This document shows positions 26,027-35,005 of a DNA stretch of 64,000 nt, piece after piece. The position numbers and the translations under genes are program-made. The notes beneath the pieces were generated by a model that saw nothing but the letters and a program-made list of their open reading frames with translations, searched no databases and was not told the origin of the DNA. Positions within the stretch are counted from its first letter, which is position 1. The number at the start of each line of letters is the position of its first letter. Source of the stretch: Bacteroidota bacterium (GTDB lineage: Bacteria; Bacteroidota; Bacteroidia; B-17B0; Aurantibacillaceae); contig JAFLBH010000002.1 of assembly GCA_017303905.1 (NCBI GenBank), forward strand, positions 62,001 to 126,000. The letters are read 5' to 3'.

Positions 26027-26872
26027 CTAATTAATAACTAAGTTATCAATTAATCTGATTTTTCCGACAAAACAGGCTATTAAAATGATTGATGAGGCCT
26101 TGATAGTTAGGGAATTAAGCGGTAATAACGTATTAGCATCACAAACTTCAAAATAATCAGGATTGTAAAGAGGATTATGGCTTAACGTTTCTAAAACGTA
26201 TTTTTTGACAGATTCAATAGGTTCAGCGTTATTTAGTCTGGTTTGAGCCTCCTGCATTAATTGAGGGATTAAGGATGCCGCTTTGCGTTCTTGTTCATTT
26301 AGTAGCATATTTCTTGAACTCATAGCCAAACCATCGCTCTCACGCAAAATAGGACAAGCAATAATCTCAATAGAGTAGTTCTGAATCTCACACAGCTTTT
26401 TTATGATAGCGACTTGCTGGTAGTCCTTTAATCCGAAAAAAGCTTTATGAGGTTTTACAATGTCAAACAAGCGACTCACCACTTGTCCGACCCCGTTAAA
26501 ATGCCCTGCACGGTGTTTGCCTTCCAAAACTTTATCTAAATGCCCAAAATCAAAAACGCGGGTGTCAGTTTCCGGATAAATATCCATCACCTCCGGCATA
26601 TAAAGCAAATGGCAGCCTGCTTTTTCGAGCATAGCCGCGTCTTTTTCGGGCATACGAGGGTAGCGCTCCAGATCGGCCTTATCATTAAACTGGGTTGGAT
26701 TTACAAATATGCTGCAAACTGTAAAATCGCTTTGTTTTAATGAATTTTCGATTAAGGAAATGTGCCCGGAATGCAAGGCACCCATAGTAGGCACAAAACC
26801 AATAATTTTCCCATTTTCTCTTTGCTTGTCAAGAATGGGCATTAATTCGGCCTTATTTCGTATAATAATCAT
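26027..26872 (-). CDS. panC: Pantoate--beta-alanine ligase (pantothenate synthetase)
   Basis: A 281-residue enzyme joining pantoate and beta-alanine with ATP to give pantothenate, the precursor of coenzyme A. The nucleotidyltransferase HxGH motif is in PTMGALHSGHISLIE (29-43), and the conserved GLKDYQQVAIIKKL and DGLAMSSRNMLL (KMSKS-like) motifs follow. Length and motifs are normal. No other pantothenate gene is adjacent. It is divergent from the glycogen-synthase-like gene, with 87 bp between the starts. Confidence 0.97.
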   Translation of the reverse strand: MIIIRNKAELMPILDKQRENGKIIGFVPTMGALHSGHISLIENSLKQSDFTVCSIFVNPTQFNDKADLERYPRMPEKDAAMLEKAGCHLLYMPEVMDIYPETDTRVFDFGHLDKVLEGKHRAGHFNGVGQVVSRLFDIVKPHKAFFGLKDYQQVAIIKKLCEIQNYSIEIIACPILRESDGLAMSSRNMLLNEQERKAASLIPQLMQEAQTRLNNAEPIESVKKYVLETLSHNPLYNPDYFEVCDANTLLPLNSLTIKASSIILIACFVGKIRLIDNLVIN

Positions 26873-26900
26873 TAAAAAACGGGCTAAAGCTACAATTTAC

Positions 26901-26932
26901 TTTGAAATTTGGGGATTTTTTTATTAATTTTG
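26901..26932 (+). promoter_or_regulatory. Promoter of the glycogen-synthase-like gene
   Basis: TTTG (26901-26904), a 20-bp spacer and TAATTTTG (26925-26932) match the Bacteroidota -33/-7 consensus. The -7 box ends 27 bp before the ATG at 26960 and lies inside the longer 5' extension of the frame, which argues against that extension. Confidence 0.6.
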
Positions 26933-26959
26933 TATACTAATCAAAACCCCCATACAATT

Positions 26960-27784
26960 ATGAAGAAAGCTAAAGTGCTTTTCGTGTCGCAGGAGATTAC
27001 CCCTTATTTAGACGAGACGTATGTAGGTAAAATTTCGAGGAAATTACCGCAAGGAATTCAGGAACGAGGTAAAGAAATCAGAACATTTATGCCTAAGTAC
27101 GGCTGTATCAATGAGCGCCGTCACCAATTACACGAAGTAATTCGCCTATCGGGGATGAACTTAGTGATTAACGATGTTGACCATCCGCTAATCATTAAAG
27201 TTGCTTCCATCCCTAGTGCACGTATGCAGGTGTATTTTATTGATAATGAAGAGTTTTTCCAACGCAAATCAATATTAACCGATAAAACCAGCGGAAAATA
27301 TTTTGATGACAACGATGAGCGCGCTATGTTTTTTGTGCGTGGTGTTGTTGAAACCGTTAAAAAATTAGGCTGGGCCCCGGATGTTATCCATTGCCATGGT
27401 TGGTTTACTTCATTAATGCCTCTTTACATTAAGAAATATTATGCCGAGGATCCATTATTTGCAGATACTAAAATAGTAGTGTCTATTTATGATGAAGAAT
27501 TCCCAAAAGCATTAAATAAAAAATTAGTGGATAAGTTAGGACATGATGGCTTCACTAAGAAAGACCTTAAGTCTATTGCAGAAGAAGCGAATTATGTGAA
27601 TTTTGTAAAGCAATCACTTGATTTTGCAGATGGTATTATTCAGGGAAGCGAAACAATTAACGCCGAACTTGAAAAGTGTATTAAAAAATCAGGAAAACCA
27701 TTCCTAACCTTTAAAAACGAAACTGAGTACATGGATGCATGTAACGATTTCTACGACATGGTTCTGGAAGAAGTGAATGTATAA
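26960..27784 (+). CDS. Lone glycogen/starch synthase N-terminal (GT5) domain protein
   Basis: A 274-residue protein from the ATG at 26960. It matches the N-terminal Rossmann domain of GT5 glycogen synthases: KAKVLFVSQEITPYLDETYV at the start, then the stretch around RGKEIRTFMPKYG and the conserved GWAPDVIHCHGWFTSLMPLY. The C-terminal GT-B domain with the ADP-glucose site is absent; a full synthase has about 480 residues. The frame ends with a clean stop and terminator, so it looks like a real short protein. Activity is doubtful because the donor-binding half is missing; a regulatory or binding role is possible. It is divergent from panC. Confidence 0.82.
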   Translation: MKKAKVLFVSQEITPYLDETYVGKISRKLPQGIQERGKEIRTFMPKYGCINERRHQLHEVIRLSGMNLVINDVDHPLIIKVASIPSARMQVYFIDNEEFFQRKSILTDKTSGKYFDDNDERAMFFVRGVVETVKKLGWAPDVIHCHGWFTSLMPLYIKKYYAEDPLFADTKIVVSIYDEEFPKALNKKLVDKLGHDGFTKKDLKSIAEEANYVNFVKQSLDFADGIIQGSETINAELEKCIKKSGKPFLTFKNETEYMDACNDFYDMVLEEVNV

Positions 27785-27791
27785 AATTAAA

Positions 27792-27816
27792 GGCCCCTCA
27801 AAAAGGGGCTTTTTTA
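27792..27816 (+). terminator. Terminator after the glycogen-synthase-like gene
   Basis: GCCCCT pairs with AGGGGC (27793-27798 with 27804-27809), followed by six T, starting 8 bp after the stop. Confidence 0.85.
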
Positions 27817-27896
27817 TTGCTTTTAACTCACAAATTCTATTTCATAAAATAATTTAATTTAATTGGCGTTTATAGTTTAACTGACTTAGTTTTTAC

Positions 27897-27904
27897 TACT
27901 TTTG
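27897..27904 (+). promoter_or_regulatory. -7 promoter box of the DUF4270 gene
   Basis: TACTTTTG matches TAnnTTTG and ends 24 bp before the TTG start. No TTTG is seen at the -33 position. Confidence 0.4.
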
Positions 27905-27928
27905 AAACCTAATAAATTATAATACGCT

Positions 27929-29293
27929 TTGAAGTTGAAATTCATACACGCTTTCGTCCTGATTCTAATCATTGCCTTTTTATCTTGTAAAAAGAAACAG
28001 AATACAACTTTAGGAACAGATGTTCAGCCTGAAATTGATGAACTGAATATTGAAATTTCAGACACATCCACTATTCAGGCTCATACGATTATTCATCAAA
28101 GATCACGTTCATTTCAGGATCAATTCAAATACCTTGGCTCTAACCAGGATCCCGTTTTTGGCCGCACTAATGCGAGTGTATATACCAATATTTCTTTACC
28201 AAATAACGTTTCAAATATTTCTTTTGGGGAAGATGCCGTTTTAGATTCGGCAGAGATTATTGTGGCGTTTACACAAAATTTCATTGGCGATAGCACAAAC
28301 GCTTTGTATTATCAGGTTCATCAGCTTACACAAACAATGAGCAAAGATTCATCGTACTATATGGATCAAAATTTAACGTATAATACTTTGCCTTTAGGAA
28401 GCGCGTGGCGTAGGATCAGTAAAACAGGAAGTTATTATTCAATTAAAATTCCGGTAGATGCCGCTTTTGCATCGGCCATGATCACCAACTCACAATATTT
28501 AATCGATAATGCTACTTTTCAATCTGTTTACAAAGGTTTTTACATTACCACAAAAAGCACCAACAATTTAAATCCAACTTCCAAACCGGGAGCTTTGTTG
28601 AAAATAGATTTGGATAATGGTATTTCGGGTATGTACGTTTATTATCACAACGGTTCTTCACCTGCCTCTAAAGAGCCTAAGCAATACCGTTTTCCTTTTA
28701 GTGGCAGTAATTCGTCTCGCTTCAATAACATCGAATACATTTATTCTTCCGGAGCAAACAGTTTATTGGTGCAACAAATTGCTGATAAAGATTCCGCAAA
28801 AGGAAAACAAAATTTATTTTTGAAAGGGACAGGCGGAACTAAAGTTGTTTATCGGTTACCGTACTTGAAAAATTACGCCGATTCTTGTCCCATTTCAGTG
28901 AACCGTGCCGAAGTTGTTTTAAAAGTAGACCAAAGTTTTTTAGCGGCCATTGGCACATACGAACCTCCTTCTTATCTTTCTTTGGTAGCACTTGATGCAT
29001 CCGGAAATGAAATTTATGTAAAAGATCAATATTACACTGCCGATTTAACCCGTTACGGTGGAGCATATAATCCGGTAGCTAAGGAATACGTTTTCAATAT
29101 CGCGCGACATGTTCAGGATATTATGAGTGGTAAATTGGAAAACCACGGATTTAATTTAGTGGTGGCAAATACCAGTTTACTTCAAGTGGCGCGTCGTGAT
29201 AATAAAGGCGAGCGTGTTGTTTTGGGCGGAATAAACAGTGCTTATAAACCAACTTTCAAACTACACTTCGTAAGATTGCCTTACGACAAATAA
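27929..29293 (+). CDS. DUF4270 family lipoprotein
   Basis: A 454-residue protein with a lipoprotein signal peptide (FVLILIIAFLSC, Cys20) and the DUF4270 pattern: LGTDVQPEIDELNIEI near the N-terminus, FGRTNASVYTNISLP, and VLGGINSAYKPTFKLHFVRL at the C-terminus. The family is confined to Bacteroidota and its function is unknown; members are expected at the outer membrane. No ATG is available, and translation starts at TTG (27929 or 27935). The asparagine synthase gene begins 3 bp after its stop, so the two are likely co-transcribed, which may point to a link with surface glycan or envelope assembly. Confidence 0.85.
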   Translation: MKLKFIHAFVLILIIAFLSCKKKQNTTLGTDVQPEIDELNIEISDTSTIQAHTIIHQRSRSFQDQFKYLGSNQDPVFGRTNASVYTNISLPNNVSNISFGEDAVLDSAEIIVAFTQNFIGDSTNALYYQVHQLTQTMSKDSSYYMDQNLTYNTLPLGSAWRRISKTGSYYSIKIPVDAAFASAMITNSQYLIDNATFQSVYKGFYITTKSTNNLNPTSKPGALLKIDLDNGISGMYVYYHNGSSPASKEPKQYRFPFSGSNSSRFNNIEYIYSSGANSLLVQQIADKDSAKGKQNLFLKGTGGTKVVYRLPYLKNYADSCPISVNRAEVVLKVDQSFLAAIGTYEPPSYLSLVALDASGNEIYVKDQYYTADLTRYGGAYNPVAKEYVFNIARHVQDIMSGKLENHGFNLVVANTSLLQVARRDNKGERVVLGGINSAYKPTFKLHFVRLPYDK

Positions 29294-29296
29294 TGC

Positions 29297-31150
29297 ATGT
29301 GCGGTATATTAGCATATTATAACCGCAATGGCATCAATGGCGAAAAGCTAAATCAATCTTTATCGGCTTTAAAAAAAATCAAACATCGCGGACCCGATGG
29401 AGAAGGAGTGACTTTAATCAATTCCAAAACCGGCGACTATCGGGTTTTATTAACCGACGAAACACCTCCCGGTAATTTTAAAAATACAATCTCGTTAAAC
29501 GAAGCTAAAGACTTTTCATTTGATTTATTGTTGGGTCACCGTCGTTTAAGCATCATAGATTTAACAGCTAACGGTCATCAGCCAATGACAGATGAGGCGG
29601 GTAATTGGATAGTGTTTAACGGAGAGGTGTATAATTACCTCGAACTTCGTGAAGAATTAAAAAGTGAAGGTTGTGTTTTTAAAACCGAATCGGATACCGA
29701 AGTCATTTTAGCGGCTTACCGTGTTTGGGGAAATGACTGTGTGAAAAAATTCAACGGCATGTTCGCCATCGTGTTGTTTGATAAAAAGAAGCAACAGTTG
29801 TTTGTGGTGAATGATCGTTACGGCGTAAAACCCTTATATCTTTTTAAAGATGAACATTCCTTAATTTATGTTTCCGAATTAAAACAATTAAAGGAATACA
29901 AAATAAATCTAAGCACTAACAGCAATGCTGTGAATGTTTTTTTACAAGAGCATTACATTAACTACAATTGCGAAACATTTTACAAGGAGGTTAGTCGACA
30001 CAAACCCTCATCGTATGCAAAAGTATCTTTAGAAAATCGAATTGAAATCAGTGAAACCGCTTATTATGATGTATCACTTCATAACAACTTGAATTGTACA
30101 CTTAATGATGCAAAAGAACAGTTTCGTGATTTATTACTAAGTGCGATTCGCTTACGCATGCGCAGTGATGTTCCGGTGGGCTTTTCAAGTTCAGGCGGAT
30201 TAGATTCGAGTGCTATTCTTTATTTATCACATAAGATTTTAAGCGATTTGAACCTTAGTTCCAATGTAAATACTTTTTCAGCCATATTTCCCGGTGAGGA
30301 AGGTGATGAATCTTATTTTATTAAATTGGTAGAAAAGGATTTAAAAGTAAAATCTTTCTATGTAAATCCTGTTGAAGAATTTTCAATCGAAGATTTTGAG
30401 AAGCATATTTATCATCAGGATGAGCCTGTATTAACTACGGCATTTTACGCTGGCTGGAGTGTAGCACGCTTGGCACGTAAGCAAAATGTTACCGTGTTAA
30501 TGGTAGGGCAGGGAGCCGATGAAATTTTAGCAGGCTATCATCATCACTTTTATCGTTATTCACGGCAATTGATTTTGGGCGGACATATCCTAAAGTATTT
30601 ATCGGAATTGAAAAAATACGCCGAAATAAAAGGCATGGATTCCAATAAGCTGCATCATCTTATTTTAAATGATGTTAAGCTGGCCTTTAAGTTTAAATTG
30701 GGAATTGCTAAAACAGGAGGCGTACTTTCCGATAAATGGAACAAAGCCAATAAGCTGATTGAGCTATTAAAAACCGATTTAACCGAAACCAATATTCCTT
30801 TTTATTTAAGGGCTGACGACAGAAATTCAATGGCTTTTCATATTGAATCCCGTCATCCGTTTCTGGATTACAGATTAGTTGATTTTTGTTATAGTTTGCC
30901 GGATAGTATGAAAATCAATGATGGCTGGCAAAAGTATCTACTGCGCGAATCGATTGATACCATGCATCCTGAAATCAGATATAGAAAGGATAAAAAAGGC
31001 TATACTACCCCTCAAAACAAATGGCTTAATTTATATAAAAGTGATTTCGAAAAATATTTGAAATTTATACCTGAAACATACAATCTTTCAAACGTGAAGG
31101 ATCCATTTTTAAAGTATGCTTTAGGAGCATGGTTTAAAGTGAATAACTAA
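29297..31150 (+). CDS. asnB: Asparagine synthase (glutamine-hydrolysing)
   Basis: A 617-residue enzyme that transfers amide nitrogen from glutamine, normally to aspartate with ATP. Cys2 (MCGILAYY) is the glutaminase nucleophile and the N-terminal Ntn domain extends to about 200 (HRGPDGEG; FNGEVYNYLELREEL). The synthetase domain has the PP-loop SSSGGLDSSAILYLS at about 298-312. Copies next to glycan genes often amidate sugars or surface polymers instead of aspartate. That fits the genes after it: glycosyltransferase, UDP-GlcNAc 2-epimerase and deacetylase. The start is the ATG directly before TGC GGT; an overlapping ATG at 29293 is out of frame. Confidence 0.92.
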   Translation: MCGILAYYNRNGINGEKLNQSLSALKKIKHRGPDGEGVTLINSKTGDYRVLLTDETPPGNFKNTISLNEAKDFSFDLLLGHRRLSIIDLTANGHQPMTDEAGNWIVFNGEVYNYLELREELKSEGCVFKTESDTEVILAAYRVWGNDCVKKFNGMFAIVLFDKKKQQLFVVNDRYGVKPLYLFKDEHSLIYVSELKQLKEYKINLSTNSNAVNVFLQEHYINYNCETFYKEVSRHKPSSYAKVSLENRIEISETAYYDVSLHNNLNCTLNDAKEQFRDLLLSAIRLRMRSDVPVGFSSSGGLDSSAILYLSHKILSDLNLSSNVNTFSAIFPGEEGDESYFIKLVEKDLKVKSFYVNPVEEFSIEDFEKHIYHQDEPVLTTAFYAGWSVARLARKQNVTVLMVGQGADEILAGYHHHFYRYSRQLILGGHILKYLSELKKYAEIKGMDSNKLHHLILNDVKLAFKFKLGIAKTGGVLSDKWNKANKLIELLKTDLTETNIPFYLRADDRNSMAFHIESRHPFLDYRLVDFCYSLPDSMKINDGWQKYLLRESIDTMHPEIRYRKDKKGYTTPQNKWLNLYKSDFEKYLKFIPETYNLSNVKDPFLKYALGAWFKVNN

Positions 31151-31169
31151 ACTAACTTTCCTCTTTTAA

Positions 31170-31177
31170 TAACTTTG
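31170..31177 (+). promoter_or_regulatory. -7 promoter box before the glycosyltransferase gene
   Basis: TAACTTTG matches TAnnTTTG, 48 bp before the ATG at 31226. No -33 TTTG is visible, so use of this box is uncertain. Confidence 0.35.
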
Positions 31178-31225
31178 CAATTTATTCATAAAAATCGCGT
31201 TAAGATTGTGGATTTTTATAGGTAA

Positions 31226-32485
31226 ATGCCAAAAAAGCTCCTGATAGTTTCTTATACTTTTCCTCCAACTTCCGGGATTGGTGGAAGACGATGGGCAAAG
31301 TTTGCTAAGTATCTGAAAAGAAAAGGATATGACTTAACGGTATTAGCTGCCGATATTTCGTCTGAACAAAAATCTGAATGGACATCCGACATCGATGGAT
31401 TGAACATTGAACGCATTCCTACCAATTATCCAAGTATTGTTTCCAATCCGCAGCCCGGATTGATAAACAAATTCAAATACTTTGCCACCATTAAAAAATT
31501 ACAATTACTCGTTAAAGGAAACTACTTTGATAGAACAGCGCTTTGGAAAGAATCTGTACAAAGTAAAATTTCTGATTTAATAAAATCCAGAGGCATTAAT
31601 TGTGTGATTGTCACCGGAGGACCATTTCAATTAACGCATCACGTAAGCTCACTAAAACCGAAGTTTCCAAATGTAAAATTCATTGTTGATTTCCGGGACT
31701 TGTGGACTCAGGATTCTGAAATTACTTTTTTTTCAGTAATGCCACAGAGTCGTAAAGCTCTAGAGCTGGAAATGGAAAAGCAAACTGTTCAATGGGCGGA
31801 TCAGGTGATCACTACCATGGAAAGTATGTCGGATTACTATTCCAATTTAACCGATAGAAATAAAATTCATACCATTACAAATGGTTTTGATAAAGATGAT
31901 TTTTCTGACTTAAAGAATACTGAACGTGATAACAAGGATGAAATAATTTTTACCTACGCCGGAACGCTTTATTTGAATTTGCACTATGTATTGGATCCTT
32001 TTTTAGCGGCCATAGGAAAAATTAAAACCGAAAAGCCTGATTTGTATAAAAAAATTAAATTTAATTTTATCGGGAAGTTTCCTTCAGAATACGTGGATTA
32101 TATAAACCAATATAACATCAAAGAGGCGATTTGTATCAAAGGAAATAAACCACTGCGTGAGGTTTTATCCGAAATAAAAAAATCAGATTATTGCCTGCTT
32201 GTTCTCAACGATGTGTACAGTTTCAATTTAAGTACTAAATTTTTTGAATACATCGCGATGAAGAGAAAAGTAGTAGTTCTTTCAAATAAAGGAACTGCCC
32301 CAGAATTCATAGTAGGTAACAATTTAGGATACTGGATTAATCCGAGTGATGCCTTTAAAAATCTTACGGATATAATTAATAAGCGATTAACCGGCGAATC
32401 GCAAATTTGGAATTCAACATACGATATCGAACAATATTCACTCGAATCGTTAACAGATAAATTAATAAAGGTAATTGAAGCGTAA
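31226..32485 (+). CDS. Glycosyltransferase of the GT4-like group
   Basis: A 419-residue GT-B protein. The N-terminal segment (KKLLIVSYTFPPTSGIGGRR) is typical of GT4 enzymes acting in surface polysaccharide assembly. The C-terminal donor domain includes EIIFTYAGTLYLNLHYVLDP and FFEYIAMKRKVVVLSNKG, the latter matching the acidic E-x7-E-type nucleotide-sugar site only loosely. There is no signal peptide, so it works on the cytoplasmic side. It lies 6 bp before the UDP-GlcNAc 2-epimerase gene, and the deacetylase gene follows by overlap, so a GlcNAc- or ManNAc-containing glycan is the likely product. Donor and acceptor are inferred from context only. Confidence 0.85.
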   Translation: MPKKLLIVSYTFPPTSGIGGRRWAKFAKYLKRKGYDLTVLAADISSEQKSEWTSDIDGLNIERIPTNYPSIVSNPQPGLINKFKYFATIKKLQLLVKGNYFDRTALWKESVQSKISDLIKSRGINCVIVTGGPFQLTHHVSSLKPKFPNVKFIVDFRDLWTQDSEITFFSVMPQSRKALELEMEKQTVQWADQVITTMESMSDYYSNLTDRNKIHTITNGFDKDDFSDLKNTERDNKDEIIFTYAGTLYLNLHYVLDPFLAAIGKIKTEKPDLYKKIKFNFIGKFPSEYVDYINQYNIKEAICIKGNKPLREVLSEIKKSDYCLLVLNDVYSFNLSTKFFEYIAMKRKVVVLSNKGTAPEFIVGNNLGYWINPSDAFKNLTDIINKRLTGESQIWNSTYDIEQYSLESLTDKLIKVIEA

Positions 32486-32491
32486 TTTAAG

Positions 32492-33589
32492 ATGGCAAAT
32501 AAAAAAATTCTGGTTGTTGTAGGTACTCGCCCTAATTTTATCAAAGTGACTCAATTTAAAAGGGTAGCACAACAAAAAAATAGTGAACTTAAAATAGTAC
32601 ACACCGGTCAGCATTTCGATGATAAAATGGCGGATGTGTTTTTCCGACAATTTAATTTAGTACCCGATTTCTTTTTAAATATTCCGCAAAACTTATCGAG
32701 AGAAGAATTAATTCAAACCATTTCCAAAGAATTAATTCAACTCATGCAAACGCAATTTAAGCCCGATTTGCTAGTTGTGGTAGGTGATGTTAATTCAACC
32801 CTGGCAGGAGCTCTGGCCGGTAAATCATTGAACATAAAGTTAGCGCACGTTGAAAGTGGTTTGAGAAGTAATGACTTAACCATGCCTGAAGAAATTAACC
32901 GGATTGAGACGGATAAAATAACCGACTACTTCTTTGTAACCGAACAAAGCGGATTAGATAATTTAAAAGCTGATGGAGTAAAAAGTGAAAACATATTCTT
33001 TGTCGGCAATACCATGATAGATACCATGGTGGCTTTTAAAAATGAAATTGAAGCTTCACCGGTATTAGAGGATTTAAATCTGAAAAGCAAAGCATTTGTA
33101 TTAATGACTATGCATCGCCCGGCTACTGTTGACAGTAAAGAAGGTTTGGATAAATTGTTACAGATTTTAAAGGAAGTCAACAAAACATACAAAATACTTT
33201 TTCCGGTACACCCGCGTACTACAAAGAATATAGAGTTGCACGGTCTTAAAAAAGACTTTGAAAGTTTAAGCGGATTAATTTTCACACCGCCGCTCGATTA
33301 CTTCGCTTTTCAGAAATTAATTAAGCACAGTAAATTTATTTTAACTGACAGTGGTGGCATTCAGGAGGAATCCACATTCGTTCAAATACCTTGTTTAACA
33401 TTACGACCAAACACCGAACGACCTGTGACGTGCACCATTGGCACTAATACATTAATTCCTTTTGATGTACAGGTGGTATTAGAATATATCAACACCATCG
33501 AAAAAGGAACGTATAAAAAAGGCGATATTCCTCCCTTATGGGATGGAAAAGCAACCGAACGAATATTTGAAGCCATTTCCAAACTGTAA
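32492..33589 (+). CDS. wecB: UDP-N-acetylglucosamine 2-epimerase (non-hydrolysing)
   Basis: A 365-residue enzyme interconverting UDP-GlcNAc and UDP-ManNAc, a precursor for surface polysaccharides. The family motifs are intact: KILVVVGTRPNFIK at the N-terminus, LAHVESGLRSNDLTMPEE with the catalytic region around residue 115, TMHRPATVDS and LTDSGGIQEESTFV near the C-terminus. Its stop overlaps the deacetylase start (TAATG). No UDP-ManNAc dehydrogenase (WecC) lies in the window, so the next step is unknown. Confidence 0.95.
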   Translation: MANKKILVVVGTRPNFIKVTQFKRVAQQKNSELKIVHTGQHFDDKMADVFFRQFNLVPDFFLNIPQNLSREELIQTISKELIQLMQTQFKPDLLVVVGDVNSTLAGALAGKSLNIKLAHVESGLRSNDLTMPEEINRIETDKITDYFFVTEQSGLDNLKADGVKSENIFFVGNTMIDTMVAFKNEIEASPVLEDLNLKSKAFVLMTMHRPATVDSKEGLDKLLQILKEVNKTYKILFPVHPRTTKNIELHGLKKDFESLSGLIFTPPLDYFAFQKLIKHSKFILTDSGGIQEESTFVQIPCLTLRPNTERPVTCTIGTNTLIPFDVQVVLEYINTIEKGTYKKGDIPPLWDGKATERIFEAISKL

Positions 33590-34959
33590 TGATCAATAAG
33601 CAAAACGATAAAGTTTCTGAGTTAAGCGGTTTTCTATACGAAGGAAAACAAGCAGAGCCTCAGTTTATCGTTTTGGTTAATAAGAAAAGTAATCGTTTAA
33701 GTTACGTTTGTGATTTTGTTTTTCATCAAGCGCTTTTATGTAACTATGTGATTACCGATAATAGCAGTGATTTCAAATCATCCAAACTTAATAAAGTCAA
33801 TTATACTTCATTTGAAATCGAAGGTAGTTTTCATATACAGCCTTCCGGTTTTATAGATAGAGTAGTCGTGGAAGAAACACCACCACCAATAAAATCGCAT
33901 AATAATATTCCTTATTTTTTTCCGCAACAAAGCGGCGATATGTCCTTTGATGTTTTTTCCGCCGTGTTTTATTTTATTTCTCGCTATGAAGAATGGCAAA
34001 AATTCGTAAAGGATATACACGGAAGATTTGAAGAAAGGAATTCTATTTTATATAAGTTATCGGCTTTAAAGAAACCTGTAGTGGATATTTGGCTAGAAGA
34101 ATTTAAAACAGCCTTAAGAAATAAATTTTCCAAAGTAATTTTTTCAAAACGTGAATTTAAATTCATCTCTACCATCGATGTCGATAATCTCTATGCGTTT
34201 AAAGGAAAACCGTTCTTTCGCAATGCCGGAGGAGCCATAAAAGATCTAATGCGTTTAAATACTTCCATGTTTATGGCTAGATTGGCATCTGTGTTATTTG
34301 GTAAGAAAGATCCATTTGATAAATATGAAGAGCAAATTAAATTAGCAAATGAAACCGGAACCCCGCTTATTTATTTCTTTCTTTACAAAAACAATACAGA
34401 GTTCGATCGGACCATTCGTCCGGGTCATCCGTTATTCCTACAACTGTTTGATAAGTTAAAGCTGGAAAAGATAAGTTTCGGCATACATCCTTCTTATTTT
34501 TCATCCGACACTAATGATGGCATTAAAACCGAAACAGATTTATTAAGCGAACATTCTAAACAAAATACCATTTTGTCGCGGCAGCATTATTTGCGTTTTA
34601 ATATTAAAACAACGCCACAGTATTTAGAAGCAGCCGGCATACAGTTTGATTTTACGATGGGCTTCGCTTCCGCTTCCGGATTCAGGGCGGGTACCACTTT
34701 ACCATTTTATTATTACAACTTCGAGCGAGAGGAAGTCTTAAAAGTAATGGCTGTGCCTTTTGCTTTAATGGATGGGGCTTATTATATATACGCTAACGCT
34801 AAAATTGAGGAAGCCAAACAAGAGATTGAATTGCTGATAGAAGAGACAAAAAAAGTAAACGGACTCTTCGTCACAGTATTTCACGAACGGAGTTTTGCCG
34901 AGCAATTATACCCCGGATGGCGCCGTTTATATAGCCAAATTCACCACCTGATAAAATAG
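33589..34959 (+). CDS. Polysaccharide deacetylase family protein
   Basis: A 456-residue protein. The N-terminal part (about 1-190) is a DUF7033-like region found before NodB-type deacetylases in Bacteroidota. The C-terminal part holds the deacetylase core: FISTIDVDNLYAFKGK with the acidic motif (DVDN), LIYFFLYKNNTEFDRTIRPG with a metal-ligand pattern, and FGIHPSYFSS with the second histidine. It probably removes acetyl groups from GlcNAc in a surface glycan. There is no signal peptide, so a cytoplasmic or membrane-face substrate is likelier than peptidoglycan. It overlaps the epimerase gene by one base. Confidence 0.82.
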   Translation: MINKQNDKVSELSGFLYEGKQAEPQFIVLVNKKSNRLSYVCDFVFHQALLCNYVITDNSSDFKSSKLNKVNYTSFEIEGSFHIQPSGFIDRVVVEETPPPIKSHNNIPYFFPQQSGDMSFDVFSAVFYFISRYEEWQKFVKDIHGRFEERNSILYKLSALKKPVVDIWLEEFKTALRNKFSKVIFSKREFKFISTIDVDNLYAFKGKPFFRNAGGAIKDLMRLNTSMFMARLASVLFGKKDPFDKYEEQIKLANETGTPLIYFFLYKNNTEFDRTIRPGHPLFLQLFDKLKLEKISFGIHPSYFSSDTNDGIKTETDLLSEHSKQNTILSRQHYLRFNIKTTPQYLEAAGIQFDFTMGFASASGFRAGTTLPFYYYNFEREEVLKVMAVPFALMDGAYYIYANAKIEEAKQEIELLIEETKKVNGLFVTVFHERSFAEQLYPGWRRLYSQIHHLIK

Positions 34960-34993
34960 CGGAAATCTGTTTTTTAAATCCCTCATTTAATGC

Positions 34994-35001
34994 TATTTTT
35001 G
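34994..35001 (+). promoter_or_regulatory. -7 promoter box just before the lipoprotein ATG
   Basis: TATTTTTG matches TAnnTTTG and ends 4 bp before the ATG at 35006, a spacing that would give a leaderless or near-leaderless mRNA. A weak -33 (TTTTT at 34971-34975) is 18 bp upstream. Confidence 0.45.
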
Positions 35002-35005
35002 CTTT

